Origin: Modestobacter sp.
GTDB lineage: Bacteria > Actinomycetota > Actinomycetes > Mycobacteriales > Geodermatophilaceae
Assembly (NCBI GenBank): GCA_025966175.1
Contig: JAOPVN010000399.1
Coordinates: forward strand, 1-8,543
Direction: 5' to 3'
Length of the DNA stretch: 8,543 nt
Shown here: in pieces, positions 1 through 6,669 of the stretch
Layout: every line of letters begins with the position of its first letter
Position numbering within the stretch: the stretch's first letter is position 1
Translations under genes and position numbers: made by a program
The notes under the pieces: model-generated
What the model was told of the DNA's origin: nothing
Database searches by the model: none
Seen by the model: the letters and a program-made list of their open reading frames with translations, nothing else

Positions 1-665
1 GACGTCGCCCGGGCGCCGGCCCCCGCGACGGCGACCTGGGCCCGGGACGCCCGCGGCAGCCCGGCAGCGAGCTGCGGCAGGTACGGCAGGACCCAGCGGC
101 GGACGCCCACGTTGATCGGGAAGGCCGACGCCGCACCGTCCGCGCCGAGGAGGGTCCACTTGTCCGACACCCAGCGGGCCCCGTCCTCCATGAGGGCCAG
201 CGCGGTCTCGGTCTTGCCGCTCTCCGACCAGCCGGCCACCAGCACGGCCCGGCCGTCGATCTCGACGGCCGCGCTGTGCACGGCGACGGTGTCCCGCCGG
301 ACCGCCGCGGTCTGGAGGGCCGGCCGCACCACGGTGCGGAACAGCGACCCGATCGGGAAGGCGGGGTGACAGCGCAGCGTCAGCTCCTCGGTGTCCGGGG
401 AGCGCAGCAGCGTGCACGCCCGGCCCCGGACGACGAGGCTGAGCGCCCGGCCGTCCCAGCCGGTGGTCATGCCGTCCCGAGCGGGGTTCTGGACGTCGAC
501 GAAGCGGGTGGGGACATCCGCGTCGAACTCCAGGACGACGTCGGCGGGACCGGTGGGCGGACTCGCCGCACAGGGGTCCATCTGGTGCGCGACGGCGGCG
601 AGCACGCGTTCGTCGCCGCCGGTCACGCGGAGGGACACGCGGCCCGACAGGTCGTAGTGCGTCAC
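1..665 (-). CDS. HprK-like P-loop protein (partial, C-terminus beyond window)
   Basis: 221 codons are visible, starting at GTG 663-665, and the frame runs off the left edge. The start is supported by a purine-rich TAGGA about eight bases upstream. Residues 145-152 read GWSESGKT, a Walker A P-loop (GxxxxGKT). It follows a beta-strand (RAVLVAG) and precedes a helix (ETALALMEDG). About 16 residues later VSDKW supplies an acidic residue where HPr kinase/phosphorylase-type proteins have their second nucleotide-binding motif. The order (H)SAAVEIDGRAVLV, P-loop, then a short helix and (V)SDKW resembles the HprK-related ATPases found in actinobacterial polysaccharide and peptide-modification loci. 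The first ~120 residues match no domain I recognise. True HprK phosphorylates HPr on serine. Nothing here shows that HPr is the substrate, and the diagnostic C-terminal region is missing. It is transcribed away from the secreted protein gene at 1018. Family call fairly sure, substrate unknown. Confidence 0.72.
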   Translation of the reverse strand, partial: MTHYDLSGRVSLRVTGGDERVLAAVAHQMDPCAASPPTGPADVVLEFDADVPTRFVDVQNPARDGMTTGWDGRALSLVVRGRACTLLRSPDTEELTLRCHPAFPIGSLFRTVVRPALQTAAVRRDTVAVHSAAVEIDGRAVLVAGWSESGKTETALALMEDGARWVSDKWTLLGADGAASAFPINVGVRRWVLPYLPQLAAGLPRASRAQVAVAGAGARAT

Positions 666-670
666 GCGCC

Positions 671-686
671 CATTCCTACCGGAATG
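671..686 (-). promoter_or_regulatory. Palindrome over the ribosome-binding site of the HprK-like gene
   Basis: CATTCC and GGAATG form a perfect 6-bp inverted repeat with a 4-base spacer, centred about 14 bases upstream of the GTG start at 665. On the minus-strand transcript the GGTA loop and GGAATG arm contain the likely Shine-Dalgarno bases. The element could therefore be a repressor operator or a small hairpin that masks the ribosome-binding site. Which of the two is not decidable from sequence. Confidence 0.4.
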
Positions 687-762
687 TGGTCGACGGTCGG
701 GAGCTTTTGCGCGCGCGATTCGGACGGTTCACTCCCGGATTTGCGTGTGGTCTTCGATGTGC

Positions 763-794
763 TGTCGTCGGAGCGGAATGTCGTCGGTGCGGCA
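763..794. repeat. 16-bp tandem repeat, two units
   Basis: Two adjacent 16-base units (763-778 and 779-794) agree at 14 of 16 positions, with TGTCGTCGG identical in both. A related 13-base stretch, CGGAATGTGGTCG at 680-692, matches CGGAATGTCGTCG at 774-786 in 12 of 13 positions. Placement in a divergent promoter region suggests a binding site for a regulator that recognises direct repeats. This is inference. Confidence 0.45.
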
Positions 795-909
795 TCACCA
801 AACGTGACGCTGCATGGCGATTTTCCGCACCTCTCTTCTCAAAGGCGGATGCATTCTCAATACTCACCGTCACTCGACCCGGGCGGCTTTCCCGGCGGCT
901 GAGTCGATG

Positions 910-954
910 TGCACGGGGGCCTATTTCTGGGTCTGCCGCGCCTGCACGGGGGCC
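910..954. repeat. 12-bp direct repeat 33 bp apart
   Basis: TGCACGGGGGCC occurs exactly at 910-921 and 943-954. The 33-bp offset is close to three helical turns, so both copies would face the same side of the DNA. They lie 64 to 108 bases before the chosen start of the secreted protein gene, a sensible place for an activator or repressor site. No matching regulator is recognised. Confidence 0.45.
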
Positions 955-1017
955 CCATCCCGCACAGCCGGGGCTCCGCCCTGTTTGGTCCACATGGCGA
1001 TGTCGAAGGTGGCCGAG

Positions 1018-3483
1018 ATGGCGCTCCCCGCGGTCGGATCCGTTCCACCTCCCGGACGGCCTGCGGTCCGCAGGCGTCGCTGGCTGGCGGTGCTGGCCGC
1101 GCTCGCCGTCGTGCTCGGCATCGTCGCGGTGGCGCCGGCCGCGTCCGCCGCGCCCGGCGATGTGGGTGTCGAGGGCCCGGATCACACCGGCACCGGCACC
1201 CCGACCGGGATCAAGCGCGCGGAGAACGTGCTCTGGTTCAACGACGGCCGCTGGTGGGCCAACATGTGGGACGTCACCAGCAAGGACAACCACATCTTCT
1301 GGTTCGATCCGGCCACCATGGCCTGGGTGGACACGCAGACGGTGGTGGACACCCGGTCGAACGTGCACGTGGACGTGCTGTGGGACGGCGCCAAGCTCTA
1401 CATCGCCACGCACCAGTTCGTGCAGGACGAGCAGCCGGCGGTCTCCGGATACGACGCGTACCTGTACCGGTTCAGCTACAACAGCACCACCAAGAAATAC
1501 ACGCTGGACGGTCGGGCCGTCATCAACAACCTGAAGACCGAGACGCTGGCGATCGACAAGGACACGACCGGCGCCCTCTGGGCCACGTGGACCCAGGACA
1601 GCTCCATCTTCGTCGCGCGAACCACCGCCGGGAACACGCTCAGCTGGAACGCTCCGTTCAAGCTGCCCGGATCGGCCACCGTCGGCGTCGACGACAACTC
1701 CGCGATCATCGCCTACAAGGGCTACCTCGGCGTCATGTGGAGCAGTCAGACGAAGTTCGGCGCCACGGCGCCCGACGGCATGTACTTCGCCATCCACAAG
1801 GACGGCGCTGCCGACACGGCCTGGTCGGGGCCGATCACCGCGGTGCAGACGCCCAAGGGCAGTGACGACCACATCAGCATCAAGTGGCTGGACGCCTCGG
1901 GCGGCCAGGTCTACGCCGCGGTCAAGACGTCGTTCACCGCGGCGAGCCAGCCGCAGGTCCAGCTGCTGGTCTTCGACATCTCCACCGGCAAGTGGCGCAC
2001 GCCGTACACGATCGCCACGGTGGCGGAGTGTCCCGACCGCGTGCTGGTGCTGATCGACGAGGTGAAGCAGCAGCTCCGCACGTTCGGCACCTATCCGGCG
2101 CCCGGTGGTACCTGCACCTCCTCCGGCGGGGCCATCTACGAGAAGGACTCCCCGCTCGGCTCGATCAGCTTCCCGACCAGCAAGGGCTCACCGGTCATCC
2201 TGGACGCGGACAGCCCGTTCGTGCAGAACGTCACCTCGACCAAGCAGAACATCAAGGCGGGGATGGGCATCCTCGTGCTCGCCGACAACAACAAGACGTC
2301 CCGCTACTGGTCGCACTACGAGGCGCCGGGCGGGACCACGCCACCGCCGGTGACCGCGCCCACGGCGGCCTTCACCGCGTCGCCGACGAGCGGGACGGCG
2401 CCGCTGGCGGTGCAGTTCACCGACACCTCCACCGGCAGCCCGACCAGCTGGTCGTGGGCCTTCGGTGACGGGGCGACGGCCACCACGCAGAACCCGGCGC
2501 ACACCTACACCGCGGCCGGGAGCTACGTCGCGACGCTGACCGCCACCAACGCGGGCGGATCGAACTCGACGACCCGGACGATCACGGTCACCGGCGCCGC
2601 GGACACCACACCGCCGGACACCACCATCACCTCCGGACCGTCCGGGTCGGTGACCGCCACGTCGGCGTCCTTCGAGTTCTCCTCGTCGGAGGCGGGCTCG
2701 ACCTTCGAGTGCAGCCGCGACGGCGCGGCCTACGCGGCGTGCACGTCGCCGACCAGCTACAGCGGTCTGGCCGCCGGCTCGCACACCTTCTCGGTCCGGG
2801 CCAAGGACGCGGCCGGCAACACCGACCAGAGCCCGGCCACCCGCAGCTGGACGGTCGGCACGCCGCCGCCGACGAGCACCGGGATCGTCCGCCAGTCCAC
2901 GAGCACCGTGGTCAACACCACGGCGGGGACCACGGTCACGGTGGCCGCGCCGAGCGGGACGGCGTCCGGTGACGTGCTGGTCAGCTGCCTCGCGCTCAAC
3001 GGGAGCACCGTCGCGAGCGCTCCGGCCGGCTGGTCATCGATCGCCGGGGTGACCTCGGTGAGCAACCCGCGCGTCTACGGCTACTACAAGGTGGCCGGCG
3101 CATCGGAACCCACGTCCTACAGCTGGACGCTCGCCTCCAGCGTCGCCAGCAGTGCCGGCATCGCCCGCTACTCCGGCGCGAGCGGACTCGACGGTGCGGC
3201 GACCCAGGCGTCCGGGGCCTCCGGCACCAGCGGCGTCGTCCCCGGTGTCACGACGACGACGGCCAACGCGATGCTGGTGGGCTGCATGGGCGTGAACAGC
3301 TCGGCGTCCACGTCGACCATCACCCCGCCGGCCGACATGACCCAGGCGTGGGACCTCGGTGGCAAGCGGCACGAGTACGCGGACGGTCTCCGGTCGGCAG
3401 CCGGAGCCACCGGGGACCGGACGTGGACCTTCAATGCCAGCCGGGCCTGGGCCGGCTGGCTGGTCGCCCTGCGGCCGCGCTGA
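1018..3483 (+). CDS. Secreted propeller-like/PKD/Ig-like multidomain surface protein
   Basis: 821 residues from ATG 1018. That start has GAAGG eight bases upstream and gives a standard Sec signal: a basic segment RRRRW at residues 18-22, a hydrophobic core to about 40, and a predicted cut after ASA at 42-44. ATGs at 994 and 1000 are in frame but lack a ribosome-binding site. Residues ~46-438 are rich in short beta strands with repeated W/F-x-D elements (LWFNDGRWWANMW, IFWFDPATMAW) and resemble a sialidase-like propeller, without visible Asp-box catalytic motifs. Residues ~445-527 are a PKD domain with the signature SWSWAFGDG, then NPAHTYTAAGSY. Residues ~530-615 form an Ig/FnIII-like domain with a Cys pair (FECSRDG...YAACTSP) and ending AKDAAGNTDQSPA. 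After a Pro/Thr linker, residues ~621-821 are a beta-rich domain of a type recurrent in exported actinobacterial proteins. No sortase motif or C-terminal membrane anchor is present, so it is probably released or held by carbohydrate. Likely role: extracellular glycan or matrix binding (inference). Confidence 0.85.
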   Translation: MALPAVGSVPPPGRPAVRRRRWLAVLAALAVVLGIVAVAPAASAAPGDVGVEGPDHTGTGTPTGIKRAENVLWFNDGRWWANMWDVTSKDNHIFWFDPATMAWVDTQTVVDTRSNVHVDVLWDGAKLYIATHQFVQDEQPAVSGYDAYLYRFSYNSTTKKYTLDGRAVINNLKTETLAIDKDTTGALWATWTQDSSIFVARTTAGNTLSWNAPFKLPGSATVGVDDNSAIIAYKGYLGVMWSSQTKFGATAPDGMYFAIHKDGAADTAWSGPITAVQTPKGSDDHISIKWLDASGGQVYAAVKTSFTAASQPQVQLLVFDISTGKWRTPYTIATVAECPDRVLVLIDEVKQQLRTFGTYPAPGGTCTSSGGAIYEKDSPLGSISFPTSKGSPVILDADSPFVQNVTSTKQNIKAGMGILVLADNNKTSRYWSHYEAPGGTTPPPVTAPTAAFTASPTSGTAPLAVQFTDTSTGSPTSWSWAFGDGATATTQNPAHTYTAAGSYVATLTATNAGGSNSTTRTITVTGAADTTPPDTTITSGPSGSVTATSASFEFSSSEAGSTFECSRDGAAYAACTSPTSYSGLAAGSHTFSVRAKDAAGNTDQSPATRSWTVGTPPPTSTGIVRQSTSTVVNTTAGTTVTVAAPSGTASGDVLVSCLALNGSTVASAPAGWSSIAGVTSVSNPRVYGYYKVAGASEPTSYSWTLASSVASSAGIARYSGASGLDGAATQASGASGTSGVVPGVTTTTANAMLVGCMGVNSSASTSTITPPADMTQAWDLGGKRHEYADGLRSAAGATGDRTWTFNASRAWAGWLVALRPR

Positions 3484-3488
3484 GGCAG

Positions 3489-3523
3489 GGACGGCGGCAG
3501 GGGGAGCGCCCCTGCCGCCGTCC
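3489..3523. terminator. Bidirectional hairpin terminator
   Basis: A perfect 15-bp stem (GGACGGCGGCAGGGG at 3489-3503, complement at 3509-3523) encloses a 5-base loop. It starts 6 bases after the stop of the secreted protein gene and sits 48 bases past the end of the convergent beta-helix gene. It could therefore end transcription from both sides. There is no T-tract, which is common for terminators in high-GC actinobacteria. Confidence 0.8.
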
Positions 3524-3570
3524 GCCCTGTGCGCCGTCGGTCTGCCGCTGTCCGGCCTGTGCCAGGTGGG

Positions 3571-5256
3571 TCAGGACTCGACGTCCCACTGGTCGGCGTA
3601 GACCTTGGTCAGCGTGTACGACGAGTACCGCTGCACCCGGTCCTGCCGGCCGGAGAGCGTGACTCCCGGCTCGGCGGTCAGGGCCACCTCGCCGGCGCCC
3701 ACCCGCCGCACCCGCAGGGTCGTGCCGATCGGGACGGCGGCGGTCGAGTCCGAGGGCACGGTCACCTCGAGGTCGTACTCGCTGTTCACCCGGACGAGGT
3801 CGTCGGTGGCATCGAGGACCGTGTCGCTGGTGATCGTGCGGACCGTCGCGGACGACGAGACCGTCATCGTGTGCGTGGTGTCGTCGGTGTCGATCACGAT
3901 GTTGGGGCCGGCCACGACCATGGTGTGCACCGCCTTGCGGATGAGCGCGGCGTCCGGCTCCAGGAGACCGCCGTTCGCGCGGATGACCGAGGGGATCGCG
4001 CGAGCTCCGTCGTCGGCGACGACCCCGGTGCCGTAGTGGCCGGCCGGGCCGAAGTTGTTGCCGACGATGGTGGTCTGACGGCCGCTGGGCCCGATACCGA
4101 TGAAGTTCCGGGCAACGGGACTCCCTGATTTGGTCGAGAACGTGCACCCGGTGATGACGGTGCGGTTCACCGGGTTCTCGGCCGGGCCGGTGATCGCGAC
4201 GTGGTCGTAGAGGTTCGCGCCCTTCCGGCCATTGCTGGCGAAGTTGCAGCCGGTGAAGAGGATGTCCGAGTAGGAGCTGTGCGTGGAGTCGATCAGCACA
4301 CCGTTCGCGTCGGCGCCCTCGATCTTGCAGTTGGCGAACTTGGTGCGTGATCCGGCCCCGTTGAAGAAGATGTTGTGGCGGTTGGCCGCGTAGAAGTGGC
4401 AACCGGTGACCTGCGCCGAGCCACCACCTGCCAATTGCATGTTGTCCTCGTTGTCGAAGACCACACAGGACGTGAAGTTCAGGTCGGTCGCCCCGTCGCC
4501 GAGGAAGAAGCCGGAGCCGCCGCACCGGGAGGCCTGGGAGAAGGCCACGACGGTGTCGTAGGTGTCCCAGTCGGGGTATCCCTGGAAGTCGAAGCCGTGA
4601 CCCAGGACGTTGTAGACGAAGACGTGACTGATGAGTCCGCGATAACTGCGGAAGTGCACGCCGGACCCTCCGGAGGCACGTTGGCCGTCCAGTGCGAAGT
4701 CCCGCAGGGTGACGCCGTGCACGGGTGCGGTGTCCTGGTCCAGCTGCACCCTGAGCATGGGGCCGGCGTCCAGGGATCCGATCGCCTCGATGCGGGTGCC
4801 CACGGCGTCCTGACCCGCGCCCACGCGCTGTCCGGGCCCCGCCCCGACCACCGCGGTGTTGTGCGTGCGGACCAGGAGGGTGGCCGAGATCCGGTACCGC
4901 CCCGCGGGCAGGAACACCGTCCCACCCTGCGGTCCGACGGCGTCCAGGGCGGATTGGATGGCCGCGGTGTCGTCGGTCGCGCCATCACCTGCCGCGCCGT
5001 GGGCCCGGACGTCGAGGACGAGCCGGCTGAGGTCGTTGGCGGCTCCGTCGGCGCCCGCTCCCCGCACGGGCTGCCGGGGGTCCGGGGCACCGTCGGCAGC
5101 GGCGATGGCGACCCCGGCCGCCCCTAGGAGAGCGCCCGCGCCGACGGTGCCCCCCCGGCGCAGCAGAGCGCGGCGAGTGACCTCGCCACGGGCCCGGCCT
5201 CCGCCGGTGCGCGCCCCATTTTTCCGGAACAAGTTCACCTGGTCATAGTGCCCCAT
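3571..5256 (-). CDS. Tat-exported right-handed beta-helix protein (pectate lyase superfamily)
   Basis: 561 residues from ATG 5256. Residues 27-36 (TRRALLRRGG) match a twin-arginine signal, followed by a hydrophobic Ala/Gly/Leu/Val stretch to about 54. Residues ~80-125 carry the N-terminal signature of the pectate-lyase-superfamily fold: a Val/Leu-Asp-Val strand, GAAGDGATDDTAAIQSAL, then GGTVFLPAGRYRI. Residues ~130-430 are successive short strands with Asn/Gly turns and recurrent [IV]xxCxF/N patterns (VTGCHF, FANCKI, FTGCNF, ITGCTF), typical of helix rungs. Residues ~475-561 form a separate beta domain ending YTLTKVYADQWDVES. That ending resembles C-termini of phage tail and tailspike-type proteins. 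The fold call is secure. Whether it is a lyase, hydrolase or only a binder is not visible. The start is less certain: no clear ribosome-binding site precedes ATG 5256, and GTG 5277 or ATG 5286 would add a few residues behind a GGAG. It faces the glycosyltransferase at 5677 divergently, consistent with acting on an exported polysaccharide. Confidence 0.85.
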   Translation of the reverse strand: MGHYDQVNLFRKNGARTGGGRARGEVTRRALLRRGGTVGAGALLGAAGVAIAAADGAPDPRQPVRGAGADGAANDLSRLVLDVRAHGAAGDGATDDTAAIQSALDAVGPQGGTVFLPAGRYRISATLLVRTHNTAVVGAGPGQRVGAGQDAVGTRIEAIGSLDAGPMLRVQLDQDTAPVHGVTLRDFALDGQRASGGSGVHFRSYRGLISHVFVYNVLGHGFDFQGYPDWDTYDTVVAFSQASRCGGSGFFLGDGATDLNFTSCVVFDNEDNMQLAGGGSAQVTGCHFYAANRHNIFFNGAGSRTKFANCKIEGADANGVLIDSTHSSYSDILFTGCNFASNGRKGANLYDHVAITGPAENPVNRTVITGCTFSTKSGSPVARNFIGIGPSGRQTTIVGNNFGPAGHYGTGVVADDGARAIPSVIRANGGLLEPDAALIRKAVHTMVVAGPNIVIDTDDTTHTMTVSSSATVRTITSDTVLDATDDLVRVNSEYDLEVTVPSDSTAAVPIGTTLRVRRVGAGEVALTAEPGVTLSGRQDRVQRYSSYTLTKVYADQWDVES

Positions 5257-5450
5257 GCCGCAGCTCGAAGAGGCCACGATGCGCATTACTCCGGTCACCC
5301 GCTGCACACGCCAGTCCGTGGTGAAGCCCGGGTGAAGAAAAGCTGACGAAGAAGCCAACAATCGGCGTCGAGTGGGTGGACATCCGTCACTTGAATCCGG
5401 TAGGAAGTCCCATGTCGCTCAGGCGGGGAGACCCCAAATGATCGATGGTC

Positions 5451-5480
5451 ACGACCGGACTCGGTGTTTGCTGCGGTCGT
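5451..5480. promoter_or_regulatory. Inverted repeat ACGACCG-N16-CGGTCGT
   Basis: A perfect 7-bp inverted repeat with a 16-base spacer lies about midway in the divergent region. It could be an operator for a dimeric regulator of either gene, or a weak hairpin. Seven base pairs in GC-rich DNA can arise by chance, so support is modest. Confidence 0.3.
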
Positions 5481-5593
5481 CAGTTCGACGGGGGGAACCA
5501 TATCGCGCGTCTTCGACTGGCTGCTGGCCGCCCATTGGGTCTCAGCACGCCACCATGGTCCCCAGTCAGCCTGCATCACGGGCGAGCTATGAC

Positions 5594-5629
5594 CCGACGG
5601 GCGCTAAATTGGTCGCCCCAGTCCGTCGG
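5594..5629 (+). promoter_or_regulatory. Stem-loop in the leader of glycosyltransferase A
   Basis: CCGACGGGCG (5594-5603) can pair with CGCCC (5614-5618) and then GTCGG (5625-5629). This leaves the AT-rich loop CTAAATTGGT and a one-sided bulge. It lies 48 bases before the ATG at 5677. It may be a leader RNA structure or an operator. Its function is unknown. Confidence 0.35.
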
Positions 5630-5676
5630 CGAGCAATGGCGAAACCGGCCCCGTCTCGTCATCGAGAGGACCGGTC

Positions 5677-6669
5677 ATGCGCCGTCGGAATCTGGGCATG
5701 AATGCGGTGTGGAGTGGATCGCTCGCGCCGCGGGTGAGCGTCGTCGTGCCCACGTTGAACGAGGCGAAGAACCTGCCGCACGTCTTCAGCCTGTTGCCCG
5801 CCGATCTCCACGAGGTGATCGTGGTGGACGGGCGCAGCACCGACGACACGGTGGCGGTCGCTCGGGCCCTCCGCCCCGACGTCCGCGTCGTGCTGCAGAA
5901 CCGCAAGGGCAAGGGCAACGCGATGGCCTGCGGGTTCACGGTGGTGACCGGCGACATCGTGGTCATGCTGGATGCCGACGGCTCGGCAGATCCGCGGGAG
6001 ATCCCCCGGTTCGTGGCGGCCCTGGTCGCCGGGGCCGACTTCGCCAAGGGCTCCCGCTTCGCGACCGGCGGCGGGAGCGACGACATCACCCGGACGCGGT
6101 CCTGGGGCAACCGCTGGCTGAACCGGACGGCGAACCTGCTCTTCGCGACCAGGTACACCGACCTCTGCTACGGGTACAACGCCTTCTGGGCGCGCTGTCT
6201 CCCGGCGCTCTGCCTCGACGCGTCGGACCGTGGGCGCACGGACAAGCTCTGGGGTGACGGGTTCGAGATCGAGACGATCATCAACACCCGGGTGGCCAAG
6301 GCCGGGCTGCGGATCGTCGAGGTGCCCAGTTTCGAGTTCCAGCGCATCTACGGCGACAGCAACCTGAACACCTGGCGAGACGGTCTGCGCGTCGTCCGAG
6401 CGCTCCTGGTCGAGCGCACGAACGGTCTGGGCAGGGGTGCCCGGACCGAGCGGCGAGCGCCGCAACCCGCGTCGCTGACCCAGCCCGCGTCGCTGACCCT
6501 CGCCCGGTGGGAGAACACCACGGTGCCGATGCCGCCTCTGCCGGTGGCAGGCTCGGCGCCGTCGGACATCCGGACCGCTGCTCAGCGTCTGCGGAGCCGG
6601 ACTCTCCGCAGCAACGAGCGGGAGTACCGGTCGCACGCGCAGGCCGCGCAGTCCGAACCCCGGCGATAG
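5677..6669 (+). CDS. Family 2 glycosyltransferase (GT A), DPM1-like
   Basis: 330 residues from ATG 5677, with AGAGGA six bases upstream. The GT-A fold is clear. Residues 20-29 (VSVVVPTLNE) and 46-60 (EVIVVDGRSTDDT) form the nucleotide-sugar site, and GKGNAMACGF is at 78-87. LDADGS at 98-103 holds the metal-binding DxD. GDGFEIET at 193-200 is the acceptor-side acidic motif, and EVPSFEFQRIYGDSNLN is at 215-231. These resemble polyprenyl-phosphate or dolichol-phosphate sugar transferases. There are no membrane segments, so it is a cytoplasmic or membrane-associated enzyme that adds a sugar to a lipid carrier or glycan. Donor and acceptor are unknown. The fold ends near residue 250. The last ~80 residues are a basic, low-complexity extension with a QPASLT repeat, and the final 29 codons overlap the minus-strand small Cys/His gene. 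Confidence 0.9.
   Translation: MRRRNLGMNAVWSGSLAPRVSVVVPTLNEAKNLPHVFSLLPADLHEVIVVDGRSTDDTVAVARALRPDVRVVLQNRKGKGNAMACGFTVVTGDIVVMLDADGSADPREIPRFVAALVAGADFAKGSRFATGGGSDDITRTRSWGNRWLNRTANLLFATRYTDLCYGYNAFWARCLPALCLDASDRGRTDKLWGDGFEIETIINTRVAKAGLRIVEVPSFEFQRIYGDSNLNTWRDGLRVVRALLVERTNGLGRGARTERRAPQPASLTQPASLTLARWENTTVPMPPLPVAGSAPSDIRTAAQRLRSRTLRSNEREYRSHAQAAQSEPRR
6463..6498 (+). repeat. 18-bp tandem duplication in the GT A tail
   Basis: Two consecutive 18-base units (6463-6480 and 6481-6498) differ at one base and encode QPASLT twice in the C-terminal extension of glycosyltransferase A. It is in frame and probably neutral replication slippage in an unconstrained tail. Confidence 0.75.

Larger units (their letters stand above)
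666..1017. other. Divergent intergenic region with short repeats
   Basis: This 352-bp stretch between the HprK-like gene (minus) and the secreted protein gene (plus) has no convincing gene. An open frame continues upstream from 1018 to 814, but it has no ribosome-binding site and would bury the signal peptide. It is less GC-rich around 800-870, as expected for promoter DNA. It holds the palindrome at 671-686, a 16-bp tandem repeat at 763-794 and a 12-bp direct repeat at 910-954. A 5-bp inverted repeat (CCGGG/CCCGG, 879-895) is also present. I could not assign a -10/-35 pair with confidence. Both divergent promoters must lie here. Confidence 0.6.
5257..5676. other. Divergent intergenic region (420 bp)
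   Basis: No supported gene lies between the beta-helix gene (minus) and glycosyltransferase A (plus). Open frames across it lack starts or conserved motifs. It contains two inverted repeats (5451-5480 and 5594-5629). It also has AT-richer patches around 5335-5365 and 5604-5610, where promoters could lie. No -10/-35 pair could be fixed. No riboswitch consensus was recognised. Confidence 0.6.

Noticed and set aside
795..807. TCAC-N5-GTGA palindrome
   Set aside because: Half-sites are in the wrong order and spacing for a Crp-type site; short enough to be chance.
814..1017. Upstream extension of the secreted protein frame
   Set aside because: No ribosome-binding site at the upstream ATG, and it would place a signal peptide 90 residues inside the protein. 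ATG 1018 fits better.
676..1872. Long open frame on the minus strand antisense to the secreted protein gene
   Set aside because: Composition is Arg/Gly/Val shadow sequence of a GC-rich gene, and the opposite strand has a clear signal peptide and domains.
3431..4525. Long second minus-strand frame within the beta-helix gene
   Set aside because: Arg/Pro/His-rich out-of-frame translation; the frame 3571-5256 carries the Tat signal and pectate-lyase motifs.
5490..5499. GGGGGGAACC, reminiscent of the ydaO-type c-di-AMP riboswitch
   Set aside because: The accompanying GGGTGAAT and CAGCTAACC-type conserved blocks are absent.
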